From positions 1 through 64,000 of the forward strand of contig JAOZQY010000006.1 of NCBI GenBank assembly GCA_029931975.1: 64,000 nt of DNA. The letters run 5' to 3'. The stretch is from Bacteroidales bacterium (GTDB lineage: Bacteria; Bacteroidota; Bacteroidia; Bacteroidales; GCA-2748055). Below the pieces are notes generated by a model that ran no database searches, was not told the origin of the DNA, and saw only the letters and a program-made list of their open reading frames with translations. Positions 1 through 9,822 of this stretch are shown piece by piece. Numbering within the stretch: position 1 is the first letter of the stretch; each line of letters opens with the position of its first letter. The translations under genes and the position numbers were made by a program.

Positions 1-54
1 TTGAGGGCCTAGTGACCGATTTTGGTCGTGCAAGTTCGATTCTTGTTCTGGGCA
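1..54 (+). tRNA. tRNA-Leu (anticodon GAG), 3' part, cut by window edge
   Basis: The window opens at the anticodon loop TTGAGGG (anticodon GAG at bases 3-5), followed by the 3' anticodon stem CCTAG. Next comes a long variable arm with a GACC/GGTC stem, as in class II tRNAs, then a T arm (GCAAG, loop TTCGATT, CTTGT) and the 3' acceptor strand TCTGGGC with discriminator A at base 54. CTA follows, so CCA is not encoded. The D arm and 5' acceptor strand lie outside the window. The isotype is read from the anticodon and the class II shape. Confidence 0.85.
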
Positions 55-60
55 CTATCA

Positions 61-110
61 AAGCCAAAAGCAACAGACTTTTCTGAAAACTGCTTTTGGC
101 TTTTTTATTT
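61..110 (+). terminator. Intrinsic terminator after tRNA-Leu
   Basis: Bases 61-72 and 91-102 form a perfect inverted repeat (AAGCCAAAAGCA and its complement) around an 18-base loop, running straight into a T-rich tract at 101-110. It starts seven bases after the tRNA end, so it most likely ends the tRNA transcript. The A/T-rich arms could also act for the leftward gene remnant on the other strand. Confidence 0.8.
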
Positions 111-167
111 TTACCAGTCGGTAATTTCCACCAGGTTTCCTTCCGGACTCAGATAGCCAGGTGTTCA
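111..167 (-). pseudogene. C-terminal remnant of a VOC/glyoxalase-like gene
   Basis: On the minus strand a short open frame ends TPGYLSPEGNLVEITDW at a TAA at 111-113. The stretch SPEGNLVEI resembles the last strand of VOC (glyoxalase I/dioxygenase) proteins, whose usual form is DPDGNLVEI and whose Glu binds metal. An in-frame TGA at 165-167 closes the frame upstream, so only about 17 residues survive. The family call rests on one short motif and is tentative. Confidence 0.35.
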
Positions 168-199
168 ATCTTCATTGTTTAATAGATGATGGTCTTGGA

Positions 200-1189
200 C
201 TATTCTTTTGTAGTCAACAGGCTTTTTGCGTAGTCAACGCATTTACGGATTTCGACCACTGCATCAGAACCTTCGGGAATTTCATATTCCAGTTCAATGT
301 CGCAGTAGATATCCCACTGATTGTCCTGGATCAGGTTCAGAATATCACCCAGGGGAGTATCGCCTTCGCCCCAGGGAGCATTGGTGTCGGCCGGATCAGC
401 ATCTTTCGCTGTCTTGTCTTTCAGGTGGATGCTGTAGATGCGATCGTGAAGCTTCTCGATCAGTTCGTTGGGATGCTTGCCTGTGGCACCAAAATAGTGG
501 CCCACATCCAGGTTCAGCTTGTTGTTGGGAGAGAAGACTAAAAACTCTTCGAAATTGAATGTGGAATCACCGGGCTGACCATGGTTATGGAATACCGCAT
601 ACATATCATGCTTCTCCGCAAACGATCCCAGTTTTTTGGCTGCTTCGAGTCCAATCTCATTGGTGACCCCTTTGGCACCCAGGATCCTGGCCGATTCGAA
701 AGCATAATCGATTTCAGCGTCGCTCCAGTTGGCAGGAGAGAATTTTACTAAATGAATATTGATTCCTGCTTCATCAAACATGGCTTTTAGCTCCTTATAT
801 TTTTCAGGAGATGCGTCGTTCAGACGCCATTCAGTCATGGCTTTTGCATGCTCTTCACGCTTAAGCTGGAAATTGGCCTTCTCCTTATCGCTCATCTCTC
901 TGAAGTTCTGTGGCCATGCAGGACCGGCAGGTGCACCTGCGTATTCCTCTGCGATATTCCCCATCAGTTCCAATGAGGTGATTCCGGTCTGTTTGCAGTA
1001 ATTGATAATATCTTCAGGGGTGCTTGGCATGCTGCGCCAGCTATAGGTAATCACACCTATTTGTACTCCCTGGTATTCAGCTGTGGTTTCGGCCTTGGTA
1101 CCGGAGCCCGAACATCCGGTCATCACTGTGGTAAGAACCATTTCAGCCATGATCAGTGCAACAGAACTTTTAAGCATAATACCTTTCAT
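200..1189 (-). CDS. Lipoprotein with xylose-isomerase-like TIM barrel (sugar phosphate isomerase/epimerase family)
   Basis: 329 aa. The N-terminus is a lipoprotein signal ending VMTGC (Cys26), so the protein is probably anchored in the envelope. The rest is an AP-endonuclease-2-type TIM barrel (PF01261 group) with the expected metal-ligand stretches HNHGQ, DVGHYFG, HLKD and DIELE. Family members isomerise or epimerise sugars or act on keto-sugars; the substrate here cannot be read. A remnant of an MFS permease lies just upstream on the same strand, which suggests a former sugar-uptake locus. The start could also be the Met at residue 5. Fold call is firm, reaction unknown. Confidence 0.8.
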   Translation of the reverse strand: MKGIMLKSSVALIMAEMVLTTVMTGCSGSGTKAETTAEYQGVQIGVITYSWRSMPSTPEDIINYCKQTGITSLELMGNIAEEYAGAPAGPAWPQNFREMSDKEKANFQLKREEHAKAMTEWRLNDASPEKYKELKAMFDEAGINIHLVKFSPANWSDAEIDYAFESARILGAKGVTNEIGLEAAKKLGSFAEKHDMYAVFHNHGQPGDSTFNFEEFLVFSPNNKLNLDVGHYFGATGKHPNELIEKLHDRIYSIHLKDKTAKDADPADTNAPWGEGDTPLGDILNLIQDNQWDIYCDIELEYEIPEGSDAVVEIRKCVDYAKSLLTTKE

Positions 1190-1253
1190 TTGTATGTTTT
1201 TTTTGGATAAGAAATAAAGAATTTCCTCAATAATTTATAAGCATTTTAGTTTA

Positions 1254-1491
1254 TTAAACCTTCTTCTTTCTCTGATTGAGAAAGAGATAGGTAAATGCCA
1301 CAGTAAGTACCACGGTCAGTATGATTACAAACTGAAGGGTGCTGGATCCGGCAGCCAGGCTGTCGCCCAGTTTCTCATATTTGATGTCATAAATCTTCCC
1401 GATGAGCGGTTGTGTAATCCCACCACCAAAAAAATCCCATACCTCCCATAATAGCCAGCCCAAGAATCCCACTTTTGGGTATGTTCTCCAT
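1254..1491 (-). pseudogene. C-terminal remnant of an MFS permease, frameshifted
   Basis: Two frames together encode the end of a major-facilitator permease. The first begins MENIPKSGILGLAIMGGMGFF at 1491. The second continues GGGITQPLIGKIYD and ends with a transmembrane helix and the basic tail NQRKKKV. The frames meet at a run of seven T on the coding strand; six would restore one frame. An in-frame TAA lies just upstream of the ATG, so the first ten or so helices are missing. It is therefore both truncated and frameshifted. It probably served the sugar locus whose barrel lipoprotein lies downstream. Confidence 0.65.
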
Positions 1492-1558
1492 GTGTTATGT
1501 TTTAAGAAGTTAGAGTTAGGACCTCCAATATAATAAACTCATGGAAATAAGCATACTA

Positions 1559-2680
1559 CTACTGGACCATCAGAGTAATTTCCGGATGTTTGTATGGAGT
1601 AGTAAAAGCATTGAGCACCCTGAATTTCATATCAAATGATTCCCTGGTTTCGATAGTCTTAACCATTACCGTGGTAGTTTCGTGAGCCTTTAGTGTGAAG
1701 ACAGACGCAAAATTGTGCAGTTTGTAGTCTGAAATATTTTCAAGTACATAGTCTGCATCAGAATGGTTGTGAATTAGCAGGGTAGGAACCGGACCTTTGC
1801 CTTCCCGTCTCAGCTCCAGTGATCCTTCAACGAGAGGAGCCAGGAACTCCTGCCTGCCTACCAGGGTGTTCTTAAACCAGATTGCTGTCTGGCGGTTTTC
1901 CATGGCTTTTTGCATGGATGCAACTGTTTTTTCTTTTGCAAAAACCAGCGTAACAGGTCTGTGTCCTCCTTCAGACACCTTGTAGACCCAGTCGACCAGA
2001 CTATGAATATCAGAATTACCCATCAGTGTCAGATTGTACTTTTGTGCAATCTCAAGTGCTTCCACCGAGTAGGTATTATCGTTGTATATCTCAATACCGG
2101 AAAAAAGCCCCTCTTTCAGTAGCTCCATATGCATGTCGGTCAGGGTGGCAACCCCGTCAGGTTTCTGGGCAGTCCAGTGGGGGTGGTTCCAGAAGACGAA
2201 TGCTCCCTGTCTTTGGGCCTCCCTGAATACCTCCATCACATCATCCTGTTTCAGCTTGTTTACATCTTTTACAAAGATGGCATTGAAATGCCCGGGGGGC
2301 ATGGATCGGGTGATCTCTGTTCCCGGAATAATCAATAATTCGGTACCCTTTGCAGCTTTCAGTGCCAGTTCATAGCTGCGGTTCCTGTCCGGGTGGGGAA
2401 TGTCGTTCTTATTTGGCTGGTATTCGATATGGTCGGTGATGGAAATCGCATCCAGTCCGTCTTTTATGGCCTCCTGAACCCTGATATTGGGCCAGACATT
2501 TCCGTCCGAAAGCACTGTATGCATATGCAGATCACTTTTCAGTGTTACATATCCCGGGATGTCGGGGAATTCAATGGCACGGGTATTCTCTTCCACTGCT
2601 TCAGTTTGAGCAGATACTCCTGTAAATAGAGAGGCGGAAAGAAGAAGTAATAAAGCTCTTTTAGTTAATTGATGTTTCAT
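1559..2680 (-). CDS. Secreted PHP-domain metal-dependent phosphoesterase
   Basis: 373 aa with a cleavable signal peptide (about residues 1-25, cleavage near VSA-Q), so exported. The PHP metal site is visible in order: LHMH (His52, His54), ITDH (Asp83, His84), GTEIT, FWNHPHW and NSDIHS. PHP proteins hydrolyse phosphoesters through a multinuclear metal centre; exported Bacteroidota members are often named Sb-PDE-like or histidinol-phosphatase-like, but the substrate is unknown. About 110 residues after the metal core form an unassigned, probably all-beta C-terminal domain. It is divergent from glpD with a 116-bp gap. Confidence 0.82.
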   Translation of the reverse strand: MKHQLTKRALLLLLSASLFTGVSAQTEAVEENTRAIEFPDIPGYVTLKSDLHMHTVLSDGNVWPNIRVQEAIKDGLDAISITDHIEYQPNKNDIPHPDRNRSYELALKAAKGTELLIIPGTEITRSMPPGHFNAIFVKDVNKLKQDDVMEVFREAQRQGAFVFWNHPHWTAQKPDGVATLTDMHMELLKEGLFSGIEIYNDNTYSVEALEIAQKYNLTLMGNSDIHSLVDWVYKVSEGGHRPVTLVFAKEKTVASMQKAMENRQTAIWFKNTLVGRQEFLAPLVEGSLELRREGKGPVPTLLIHNHSDADYVLENISDYKLHNFASVFTLKAHETTTVMVKTIETRESFDMKFRVLNAFTTPYKHPEITLMVQ

Positions 2681-2734
2681 TTTATTTGCAGTTCAGATAT
2701 TGTTGTGGAACAGGACTAAAACTACAAAAAAGAA

Positions 2735-2765
2735 TTGGGTGACTTGGAAATTAAAAGTAATTTTA
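2735..2765 (+). promoter_or_regulatory. Probable glp operon promoter
   Basis: TTGG at 2735-2738 is followed after 19 bp by TAATTTTA at 2758-2765, close to the Bacteroidota -33/-7 pattern TTTG and TAnnTTTG (one mismatch in the -7 box). The glpD ATG lies about 30 bp downstream. This is pattern matching only. Confidence 0.4.
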
Positions 2766-2796
2766 GCTTTACTCACAATAAATTCCTAAAACTGTA

Positions 2797-4362
2797 ATGG
2801 ACAGAGATACGATGATGAAGGCGCTGGAGCAGTCCGGCACAGCATATGATGTGATTATTATTGGGGGTGGCGCCTCCGGATTGGGTGTGGCACTGGAGGC
2901 TGTATCCAGGGGATACAAAACCGTTTTACTGGAGCAGGACGATTTTGCCAAGGGGACTTCCAGCCGGAGTACCAAGCTGGTGCACGGGGGGGTACGTTAC
3001 CTGGCTCAGGGGAATATTTCCCTGGTGCTGGAAGCGCTGAAAGAGCGGGGAAGGTTGAAAAAGAATGCCCCGCACCTGGTTAAGGATCAGGCTTTTGTGA
3101 TTCCTTGTTACAGCTGGTGGTGTGTTCCTTTTTATACCATTGGCTTGACCATGTACGATATGATGGCCGGAAGGCTGGGTATCGGCCGGTCTGTTCCGCT
3201 ATCTTCGCGGGGGGCTAAGAAGGCTTTGCCTGCCATTAAAGCTAAGAAGCTCAGGGGTGGAGTCCGGTATTTTGATTGCCAGTTCGATGATGCGCGCCTG
3301 GCCGTAAACCTGGCCCAGTCGGTGGCAGAGAAGGGTGGATTGGTGATTAATCATATGAAGGTAGGCGGCCTGAAAATGGATGGAGACAGGGTGTCGGGTG
3401 TAAGTGCTGAGGATCGTGAGAGTGGCAAAAGCTATGATATTTCGGCTGCTGTAGTGATCAATGCCACCGGGGTATTTGTGGATGATATCTTGAAAATGGA
3501 GAATCCGGAAGCGAGAGATGTGGTGAAACCCAGTCAGGGCATCCACCTGGTGATGGCCGAGGATTTCCTGAAAGGGGAGGAGGCGCTGATGATTCCAAAA
3601 ACTTCCGATGGAAGAGTTCTGTTCGCCGTACCCTGGCACAACAGGGTGGTCGTGGGTACCACCGATGTGGAGAAACAACATGCCGAGCTGGAGCCGGTAG
3701 CCGAAGAGCAAGAGGTGGAGTATATCCTGGAAACTGCCAGGCTATATATGGAGAGGGCACCCGAACGCAGCGATGTACTTGCTGTATTTACAGGATTAAG
3801 GCCATTGGCCGCTCCTGCTGCTGAGGGCAAGAAGACCAAGGAGATCTCCAGGGGTCATAAGATTCTTATCTCATCGGGCGGACTTATCACTCTTACTGGT
3901 GGAAAATGGACTACCTACCGGAAGATGGCAGAGGATGTGGTTGATACGGCTTCCAGACAGGCAAAACTTCCTGAAAAAGATTCTGTTACGCCCACCTTAA
4001 GGATACATGGCTATAAAGAAGGTGTGGATTACTCCGATCCACTCTACTGGTATGGAAGCGACCGCGTTCAGATCGATAAATTGATAAAAGAAGATTCTGC
4101 TTTAGGTGCAGTAATAAGTGAGAGCTTACATGTCATTAGGGCCCAGGTTGTCTGGGCCGTAAGGGAGGAGATGGCTCGTAACCTGGAAGATTGTCTGGCT
4201 CGCCGCATAAGGGCTCTTCAACTTGATGCCAGGGAGTCTATTCGCATGGCGCCTGCCGTGGCTGCCATCATGGCTTCCGAACTTGGAAAAGACAAGCAAT
4301 GGGAAAGCAGCCAGGTGGAGACATTTACCAAACTGGCCAACATGAACATCCTTAACCATTAA
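2797..4362 (+). CDS. glpD: Aerobic-type glycerol-3-phosphate dehydrogenase (FAD)
   Basis: 521 aa, full length for GlpD. It oxidises sn-glycerol 3-phosphate to dihydroxyacetone phosphate at the membrane and passes electrons to quinone. The N-terminus carries the FAD dinucleotide fold ([12 protein letters not shown], about 20-30), followed by [22 protein letters not shown], the flavin-binding stretch typical of the DAO family; later GTTDVE and [14 protein letters not shown] match the GlpD C-terminal part. It is the first gene of glpD-glpK-glpF, with 17 bp to glpK. The start could be Met1 or the Met at residue 6. Confidence 0.93.
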   Translation: MDRDTMMKALEQSGTAYDVIIIGGGASGLGVALEAVSRGYKTVLLEQDDFAKGTSSRSTKLVHGGVRYLAQGNISLVLEALKERGRLKKNAPHLVKDQAFVIPCYSWWCVPFYTIGLTMYDMMAGRLGIGRSVPLSSRGAKKALPAIKAKKLRGGVRYFDCQFDDARLAVNLAQSVAEKGGLVINHMKVGGLKMDGDRVSGVSAEDRESGKSYDISAAVVINATGVFVDDILKMENPEARDVVKPSQGIHLVMAEDFLKGEEALMIPKTSDGRVLFAVPWHNRVVVGTTDVEKQHAELEPVAEEQEVEYILETARLYMERAPERSDVLAVFTGLRPLAAPAAEGKKTKEISRGHKILISSGGLITLTGGKWTTYRKMAEDVVDTASRQAKLPEKDSVTPTLRIHGYKEGVDYSDPLYWYGSDRVQIDKLIKEDSALGAVISESLHVIRAQVVWAVREEMARNLEDCLARRIRALQLDARESIRMAPAVAAIMASELGKDKQWESSQVETFTKLANMNILNH

Positions 4363-4369
4363 CCATTAA
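4352..4369 (+). repeat. 18-bp TTAACCA heptad repeat, copy 1 (glpD/glpK junction)
   Basis: TTAACCATTAACCATTAA spans the glpD stop codon and the short glpD-glpK gap. The identical 18-mer recurs at 5903-5920 between glpK and glpF. It is a tandem of the heptamer TTAACCA. Confidence 0.7.
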
Positions 4370-4379
4370 CCAGAACAAC

Positions 4380-5891
4380 GTGAGCAATTCAAACAAAAAA
4401 TTCATCCTTGCACTGGACCAGGGTACAACCAGTTCCAGAGCCATTGTCTTTGACCATTCCGGAAAAATGGTGGGGGTGGCCCAGAAAGAGTTCAGGCAGA
4501 TTTTTCCTAAACCCGGATGGGTGGAGCATGACCCTATGGATATATGGAACTCGCAGAACCGGGTTATGCATGATGCCCTGCGGAACGCAGGAGTAGGTGC
4601 CGGTGATGTGTCTGCTATCGGAATCACAAATCAAAGGGAAACCGCACTTATCTGGAACCGTGAGACCGGGAAGCCCATTTGTAATGCCATTGTGTGGCAG
4701 GACAGGAGAACTTCTGAGTTTTGCGACGAGTTGAAGGCAGCGGGTAATAAGGAAATGATTCAAGAGAAAACCGGACTGGTGATTGATGCCTATTTTTCCG
4801 CTACCAAATGGAGGTGGATGCTGGAGCATATCCCTGGAGTCAGGGAGTTGGCAATGGAGGGTAAACTGGCACTGGGTACCGTGGATTCATGGTTAATCTG
4901 GAACCTAAGCGGAGGAAAGGTTCATGTCACCGATGCGACCAATGCCAGCCGCACCATGTTGTTTAATATAAAGACATTAGAGTGGGATATGGAGCTTTTG
5001 GAGCTCTTTGGTATACCAGAGAGCATGCTTCCCGAAGTAAAGTCTTCTTCGGAGGTCTATGGTGAGACTGCCAAAGGGATTCTCTCAGTAGCTGTTCCCA
5101 TTGCAGGAATTGCAGGGGATCAGCAGGCGGCCACCTTTGGGCAGATGTGTCTTTCACCGGGATCGGTAAAGTGTACCTATGGAACAGGCTGTTTCATCCT
5201 ATGCAATACAGGTGAGAAGCCTGTAAGCTCTGAAAGCAACCTGGTTACCACCATCGCATGGCAGTTAAATGGCAAGACCACCTATGCTCTGGAAGGTAGT
5301 ATCTTTATAGGTGGAGCCGTGATCCAGTGGTTGAGGGATGGATTGGGTCTAATAAAGGAATCTTCCGATGTGGAGAAGCTGGCCGAATCGGTGGAGGACA
5401 ATGGTGGCGTCTATTTTGTACCTGCCTTTACCGGTCTGGGTGCTCCTCACTGGGATCAGTATGCCCGGGGCATGATTGCAGGGCTTACCCGTGGTGTAAC
5501 TGCAGGCCATATTGCCAGGGCTGCACTGGAGAGCATTGCTTTCCAGGTAAATGATGTAATGGGGGCCATGGAGCACGATGCTGGAATAAAGATTGGAGAA
5601 CTGAAAGTGGATGGAGGTGCTGTGGTCAACGACCTTTTGATGCAGTTCCAGGCCGATTTGATTGGCATTCCGGTAATTCGTCCCGAAAACATCGAGACCA
5701 CAGCTCTGGGAGCAGCCTACCTGGCCGGACTGGCCACAGGATTCTGGGGATCGGTGGAGGAGATCGGGGAGCAGTGGGCCATGGACCGGAATTTCTCGGG
5801 AAAGATCTCCGTAGAGAAACGTCATATTTTGAAAAAAGATTGGGAAAAGGCAGTTTCCAGGAGTCGCTCCTGGCAGGACCCTGTCTCGTAA
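4380..5891 (+). CDS. glpK: Glycerol kinase
   Basis: 503 aa, usual FGGY-kinase length. It phosphorylates glycerol with ATP to sn-glycerol 3-phosphate, the GlpD substrate. Visible motifs are the N-terminal ATPase strand [16 protein letters not shown], the ITNQRET and VWQDRRT substrate-site stretches, the SWLIWNL segment, and the second ATPase half [10 protein letters not shown] and [18 protein letters not shown]. The frame opens with GTG at 4380, 17 bp after glpD. Second gene of the glp operon. Identification is secure. Confidence 0.96.
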   Translation: MSNSNKKFILALDQGTTSSRAIVFDHSGKMVGVAQKEFRQIFPKPGWVEHDPMDIWNSQNRVMHDALRNAGVGAGDVSAIGITNQRETALIWNRETGKPICNAIVWQDRRTSEFCDELKAAGNKEMIQEKTGLVIDAYFSATKWRWMLEHIPGVRELAMEGKLALGTVDSWLIWNLSGGKVHVTDATNASRTMLFNIKTLEWDMELLELFGIPESMLPEVKSSSEVYGETAKGILSVAVPIAGIAGDQQAATFGQMCLSPGSVKCTYGTGCFILCNTGEKPVSSESNLVTTIAWQLNGKTTYALEGSIFIGGAVIQWLRDGLGLIKESSDVEKLAESVEDNGGVYFVPAFTGLGAPHWDQYARGMIAGLTRGVTAGHIARAALESIAFQVNDVMGAMEHDAGIKIGELKVDGGAVVNDLLMQFQADLIGIPVIRPENIETTALGAAYLAGLATGFWGSVEEIGEQWAMDRNFSGKISVEKRHILKKDWEKAVSRSRSWQDPVS

Positions 5892-5902
5892 TTCATTTAC
5901 TA

Positions 5903-5920
5903 TTAACCATTAACCATTAA
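5903..5920 (+). repeat. 18-bp TTAACCA heptad repeat, copy 2 (glpK/glpF junction)
   Basis: Identical to the 18-mer at 4352-4369. It lies in the 38-bp gap between glpK and the glpF ATG at 5930. Confidence 0.7.
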
Positions 5921-5929
5921 TTATTTACC

Positions 5930-6682
5930 ATGCTAAACGAAATTTTTGCAGAATTCATAGGCACTTTTCTCCTGATACTACTGGGAAATGGTGTGGTGGC
6001 CAATGTGGTACTTAAGGATACCAAAGGTTATAACAGTGGCTGGATTGTGATCTCATTGGGGTGGGGACTTGGTGTTTTTGTAGGAGTCACAGTGGCCGGA
6101 CCTGTCTCAGGCGCACATATTAATCCAGCGGTAACTCTGGGTCTGGCGGCAGCCGGAAAATTCGCCTGGAGCCAGGTGCTTCCATTTTTCATGGCCCAGA
6201 TGGCCGGAGCCGCTGCCGGTGCAGGAACCGTATGGCTTTTTTACCGCCACCATTTTAACCGCACCGAGGACAGTGGTGCACAGCTGGGGTGTTTTGCCAC
6301 AGGACCGGCTATACGCAAACCGCTCAGTAACTTTATCTCTGAGGTGATTGGCACCTTTGTACTGATCTTTGTGATCCTCTATATTGCAGATCCCTCCATT
6401 GCTCTGGACAATGGTGAAGAGGTGAAAATGGGTCTTGGTACTCTGGGTGCTCTGCCTGTGGCGCTGCTGGTGACAGCTATTGGACTCTCATTGGGAGGAA
6501 CCACCGGTTATGCCATCAATCCGGCCAGGGATCTGGCTCCCAGGATTATGCATTCTTTTTTGCCCATGAATCACAAAGGGAGCAGCGACTGGGCCTATGC
6601 GTGGATTCCTATTGCAGGGCCTTTCCTTGGTGCCCTTATTGCGGCAGGTTTTTTCCTGCTGCAGGGGATCCTGGTGAACTGA
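5930..6682 (+). CDS. glpF: Glycerol facilitator, MIP/aquaporin family
   Basis: 250 aa integral membrane channel of the inner membrane letting glycerol diffuse in. Both half-helix NPA motifs are present: GAHINPAVTLG near residue 65 and GYAINPARDLAPR near residue 200; the Asp after the second NPA motif is the mark of aquaglyceroporins rather than water channels. About six hydrophobic helices. Last gene of the glp operon, after GlpK, which traps the incoming glycerol. Confidence 0.94.
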   Translation: MLNEIFAEFIGTFLLILLGNGVVANVVLKDTKGYNSGWIVISLGWGLGVFVGVTVAGPVSGAHINPAVTLGLAAAGKFAWSQVLPFFMAQMAGAAAGAGTVWLFYRHHFNRTEDSGAQLGCFATGPAIRKPLSNFISEVIGTFVLIFVILYIADPSIALDNGEEVKMGLGTLGALPVALLVTAIGLSLGGTTGYAINPARDLAPRIMHSFLPMNHKGSSDWAYAWIPIAGPFLGALIAAGFFLLQGILVN

Positions 6683-6831
6683 TCCCTATGATAGACCGAT
6701 GATGTTGATAATGGTGATTCTCTTCTCCTTGAACAACAGGCGGAGGACCTGTTTCAGATTGTTTGGGACATTTGTGTGAAGATTTTTATAAAAGACGATA
6801 CAAGTTTCCATACATTACAGCTCCAAAACAT

Positions 6832-6839
6832 TAAATTTG
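6832..6839 (+). promoter_or_regulatory. Candidate -7 box for glyA
   Basis: TAAATTTG matches the Bacteroidota -7 consensus TAnnTTTG exactly and lies 25 bp before the glyA ATG. No clear TTTG is found 19 bp upstream, so support is partial. The 182-bp glpF-glyA gap shows no clear terminator. Confidence 0.4.
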
Positions 6840-6864
6840 AAAATATTTTTTAATAACATTTACC

Positions 6865-8142
6865 ATGAAGAGAGATCTTGACCTGTTTACGTTCATTGAT
6901 TATGAAAAACAGCGCCAGCTCAGGGGCATTGAGTTGATTGCATCTGAAAATTTTGTAAGCACACAGGTGATGGAGGCCATGGGCTCCTGCCTGACCAACA
7001 AATATGCCGAAGGCTACTCGGGACACCGCTACTATGGGGGTTGTGAGGTCATCGACAAGGTGGAGGATCTGGCCATTGAGAGACTCTGCCAGCTTTATGG
7101 TGCTGAGTTTGCCAATGTGCAGCCCCACTCGGGGGCCCAGGCAAACATGGCCGTCTTTTTAACGGTGCTGGAACCTGGCGATACCTTTATGGGACTGGAT
7201 CTAAGCCATGGGGGTCACCTGAGTCATGGCTCACCGGTGAATAGTTCCGGGATTCTTTACAGGGCGGTATCATACGGACTGGATGAAAAGACCGGCCGGG
7301 TCGATTATGATGCCATGGAGGAAGTTGCCATCAGGGAGAAACCTAAAATGATTGTTGGCGGTGCTTCAGCCTATTCAAGGGAATGGGACTATAAGAGGAT
7401 GCGTGAGATTGCCGATAAGATAGGAGCCATCCTGATGGTGGATATGGCTCATCCGGCAGGACTCATAGCAGCAGGTCTGCTTGACAATCCGCTTAAGCAC
7501 GCTCATATTGTTACCTCCACCACCCATAAGACTCTTCGGGGACCAAGGGGAGGGGTTATCCTGATCGGGAAAGATTTTGAGAATCCATGGGGCAAAGCCA
7601 CTAAAAAGGGTACGATTCGCAAGATGTCGTCACTGATCAATTCAGCAGTCTTCCCGGGGATACAGGGCGGACCACTGGAACATGTTATTGCTGCCAAGGC
7701 AGTGTCCTTTGGAGAGGCACTCACTGAAGACTTCAAGACCTATCAGCAGCAGGTGAAAAAGAATGCTACAGTAATGGCCGATGCTTTTATTCAGAAGGGT
7801 TACAAGGTGGTTTCAGATGGAACCGATAACCACTCCATGCTGATTGATTTACGTACCAGGGTGGCGGATATCACCGGTAAACAGGTGGAAAATACCCTGG
7901 TGGAGGCCGATATCACTGTGAACAAAAACATGGTTCCCTTCGATTCAAGATCACCTTTCCAGACCAGTGGAATCAGGGTGGGAACTCCAGCCATAAGCAC
8001 AAGGGGAGTGAAGGAGGACTTGATTCCTTTTATTGTTGAACTGATGGACCGGGTCATTATGAATATTGATGATAAACAGCTAATCGAGAAGACACGAAGA
8101 GAAGTTAATGAGATGATGATGGATTACCCCATGTTTGCCTGA
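6865..8142 (+). CDS. glyA: Serine hydroxymethyltransferase
   Basis: 425 aa, standard length. It interconverts serine and glycine with tetrahydrofolate/5,10-methylene-THF, using PLP in the cytoplasm. The start [11 protein letters not shown], the [15 protein letters not shown] segment and the PLP-lysine motif [15 protein letters not shown] are all canonical. It seems to have its own promoter and is followed, with a few bases of overlap or gap, by a TauE/SafE permease. Identification is secure. Confidence 0.97.
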   Translation: MKRDLDLFTFIDYEKQRQLRGIELIASENFVSTQVMEAMGSCLTNKYAEGYSGHRYYGGCEVIDKVEDLAIERLCQLYGAEFANVQPHSGAQANMAVFLTVLEPGDTFMGLDLSHGGHLSHGSPVNSSGILYRAVSYGLDEKTGRVDYDAMEEVAIREKPKMIVGGASAYSREWDYKRMREIADKIGAILMVDMAHPAGLIAAGLLDNPLKHAHIVTSTTHKTLRGPRGGVILIGKDFENPWGKATKKGTIRKMSSLINSAVFPGIQGGPLEHVIAAKAVSFGEALTEDFKTYQQQVKKNATVMADAFIQKGYKVVSDGTDNHSMLIDLRTRVADITGKQVENTLVEADITVNKNMVPFDSRSPFQTSGIRVGTPAISTRGVKEDLIPFIVELMDRVIMNIDDKQLIEKTRREVNEMMMDYPMFA

Positions 8143-8152
8143 TGCACTCTGC

Positions 8153-8914
8153 ATGGAATGGTACACCTATATCATTGTAATTGCCATTGGGATTGTTGCC
8201 GGTATCATTAACACCCTGGCGGCCGGTGGATCCCTGCTGACTCTCCCGGTGCTGATGGCACTGGGACTTCCTCCCAATATGGCCAACGGGACCAACCGGA
8301 TAGCTATTTTTCTACAGAATGTGGTGGGTGTGGGGCGCTTCCATCAGCAGAAGGTGATGGACTTCCCTTCCGGTTTCAAGGTGGGGATTCCGGCCGCAGT
8401 GGGCGCCATTGCCGGAGCCTTTATTGCAGTGAATCTGAATGATGAGGTGATGAAGCTTGCCATTGCCGGGGTGATGCTGGTGGTCTTCTTCCTGATGCTT
8501 TTGAATCCCAACAGGTGGATCAACTCTCACGAAACTCAGCCCCCCATTCCTTACTGGTTACAGGTAATAGTTTTCTTTTTTGTGGGAGTATATGGAGGGT
8601 TTATTCAAGCTGGAGTTGGTTTTTTTCTGCTTACCAGCCTGGTTCTGGCCAGTGGCTATGACCTGTTGAAATCCAACGCCCTGAAGCTCTTTGTGATCCT
8701 GCTCTATACTCCCCTGGCCATTGTAATCTTTTTCGTACACGGAGATGTGGATATATGGATGGGACTGGTATTGGCCGTGGGAAACATGACTGGTGCCTGG
8801 ATCGGAACCTGGATGGCTGTTAAGAAGGGCGCGGCATTTATCCGCTACTTTGTACTGGCAGCCATTCTGATTGCATCCACTAAACTGATCGTGGATGCCC
8901 TTAAGGCACTATAA
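8153..8914 (+). CDS. TauE/SafE-family membrane permease
   Basis: About 253 aa, seven to eight hydrophobic helices. The first helix pair contains AAGGSLLTLPVLMALG and a second repeat begins GFIQAGVGFFLLTSL, the internal duplication typical of TauE/SafE (PF01925), proposed exporters of sulfite, sulfoacetate or related anions. I chose ATG 8153 (MEWYTY) because it starts just before the first helix; ATG 8135 gives six more residues and an 8-bp overlap with glyA. Its end overlaps the convergent tonB gene by 14 bp. Substrate unknown. Confidence 0.85.
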   Translation: MEWYTYIIVIAIGIVAGIINTLAAGGSLLTLPVLMALGLPPNMANGTNRIAIFLQNVVGVGRFHQQKVMDFPSGFKVGIPAAVGAIAGAFIAVNLNDEVMKLAIAGVMLVVFFLMLLNPNRWINSHETQPPIPYWLQVIVFFFVGVYGGFIQAGVGFFLLTSLVLASGYDLLKSNALKLFVILLYTPLAIVIFFVHGDVDIWMGLVLAVGNMTGAWIGTWMAVKKGAAFIRYFVLAAILIASTKLIVDALKAL

Positions 8915-9806
8915 TGTACTTGATCCAGCCCGTCTGGCGATAGGCGGCCGTCTGATCTGTTGAAAATTTGCTCTTTTTTGCTGCTTCAACAACCATGTCC
9001 CAGATGCACTTATCCTGGTAATTGGCACTTTTAACTAAGGCGCTAATTACATTCCCCTCCTGGTCAACCTGTATTTCAACGGTGACCGTAATTTTCTGGG
9101 TCACATCACAGCCCCTCATGTTGGGAAGGGGCCATGTTCCCCTGGCCCTTCTTGATCCCAGTCCATAAGAATACGGATTATTCCCCAGTCCGCCTCCCGT
9201 GTCGTAGCGGTTGGCATCGGGACTCCCATTGGGATCACCCTGGTTTCCGCTTCCTTCAGTAATTCCTTCTGATCCTTTGGTTTCACCTACTCCCTGATTT
9301 CCAAAGGCATCACGTCCCAGGTTGTTTAGTCTTTCGGCCTGAGCCTGACGTTCTCGTTCGATACGTTCCTGTTCTGCACGGCGTTCCCTTTCGATGCGCT
9401 CCTGCTCTATACGCTCTCTCTCCAGTTCATCCTGGCGCTGGCGCTCCAACTCTTCAGGTGTTGGTTTTGTATCCTCCTTTACCTGGGTTTCTTCCAAATC
9501 CTGTGTTTGATCTACCGGAGTGGGATCGGGAGGGGAATAAGACTCTGTAGTTTCCGGAATGGATTCCGATATATCTTCTGTGACCTCAGTTTCCCGACTT
9601 ACTTCCTCATCGGGATTTCCGGCCTGTTGATCATCACCCATGGGCTCAAAGTCACCCAGCCCAGTCTCGTCAATACCAAAATTGACCAGGATACCTTCCT
9701 CTTCAGGTGGTGGATCGGGATAAGTGAGCCCCGCAAACACCAGTAGTAGAAGCAGCAGTGTGTGGAAGACAATGGTAGCTATAAGACCTCTTCTGTCGAG
9801 CTTCAT
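8901..9806 (-). CDS. TonB-like energy transducer
   Basis: 301 aa from ATG 9806 (MKLDRRG), which directly precedes the membrane anchor; an upstream Met at 9845 would overlap exbD and is less likely. Layout: one N-terminal transmembrane helix, a Pro/Glu-rich periplasmic stretch, a highly charged segment of repeated Glu-Arg units (about 135-180) likely to form an extended helix, a Gly/Asn-rich linker, and a C-terminal TonB-type fold (ITVTVEIQVDQEGNVISA). It transmits proton-motive force from ExbB/ExbD to outer-membrane receptors. Last gene of the exbB-exbD-exbD-tonB cluster. Confidence 0.85.
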   Translation of the reverse strand: MKLDRRGLIATIVFHTLLLLLLVFAGLTYPDPPPEEEGILVNFGIDETGLGDFEPMGDDQQAGNPDEEVSRETEVTEDISESIPETTESYSPPDPTPVDQTQDLEETQVKEDTKPTPEELERQRQDELERERIEQERIERERRAEQERIERERQAQAERLNNLGRDAFGNQGVGETKGSEGITEGSGNQGDPNGSPDANRYDTGGGLGNNPYSYGLGSRRARGTWPLPNMRGCDVTQKITVTVEIQVDQEGNVISALVKSANYQDKCIWDMVVEAAKKSKFSTDQTAAYRQTGWIKYIIVP

Positions 9807-9822
9807 GGTATATATATAACAA

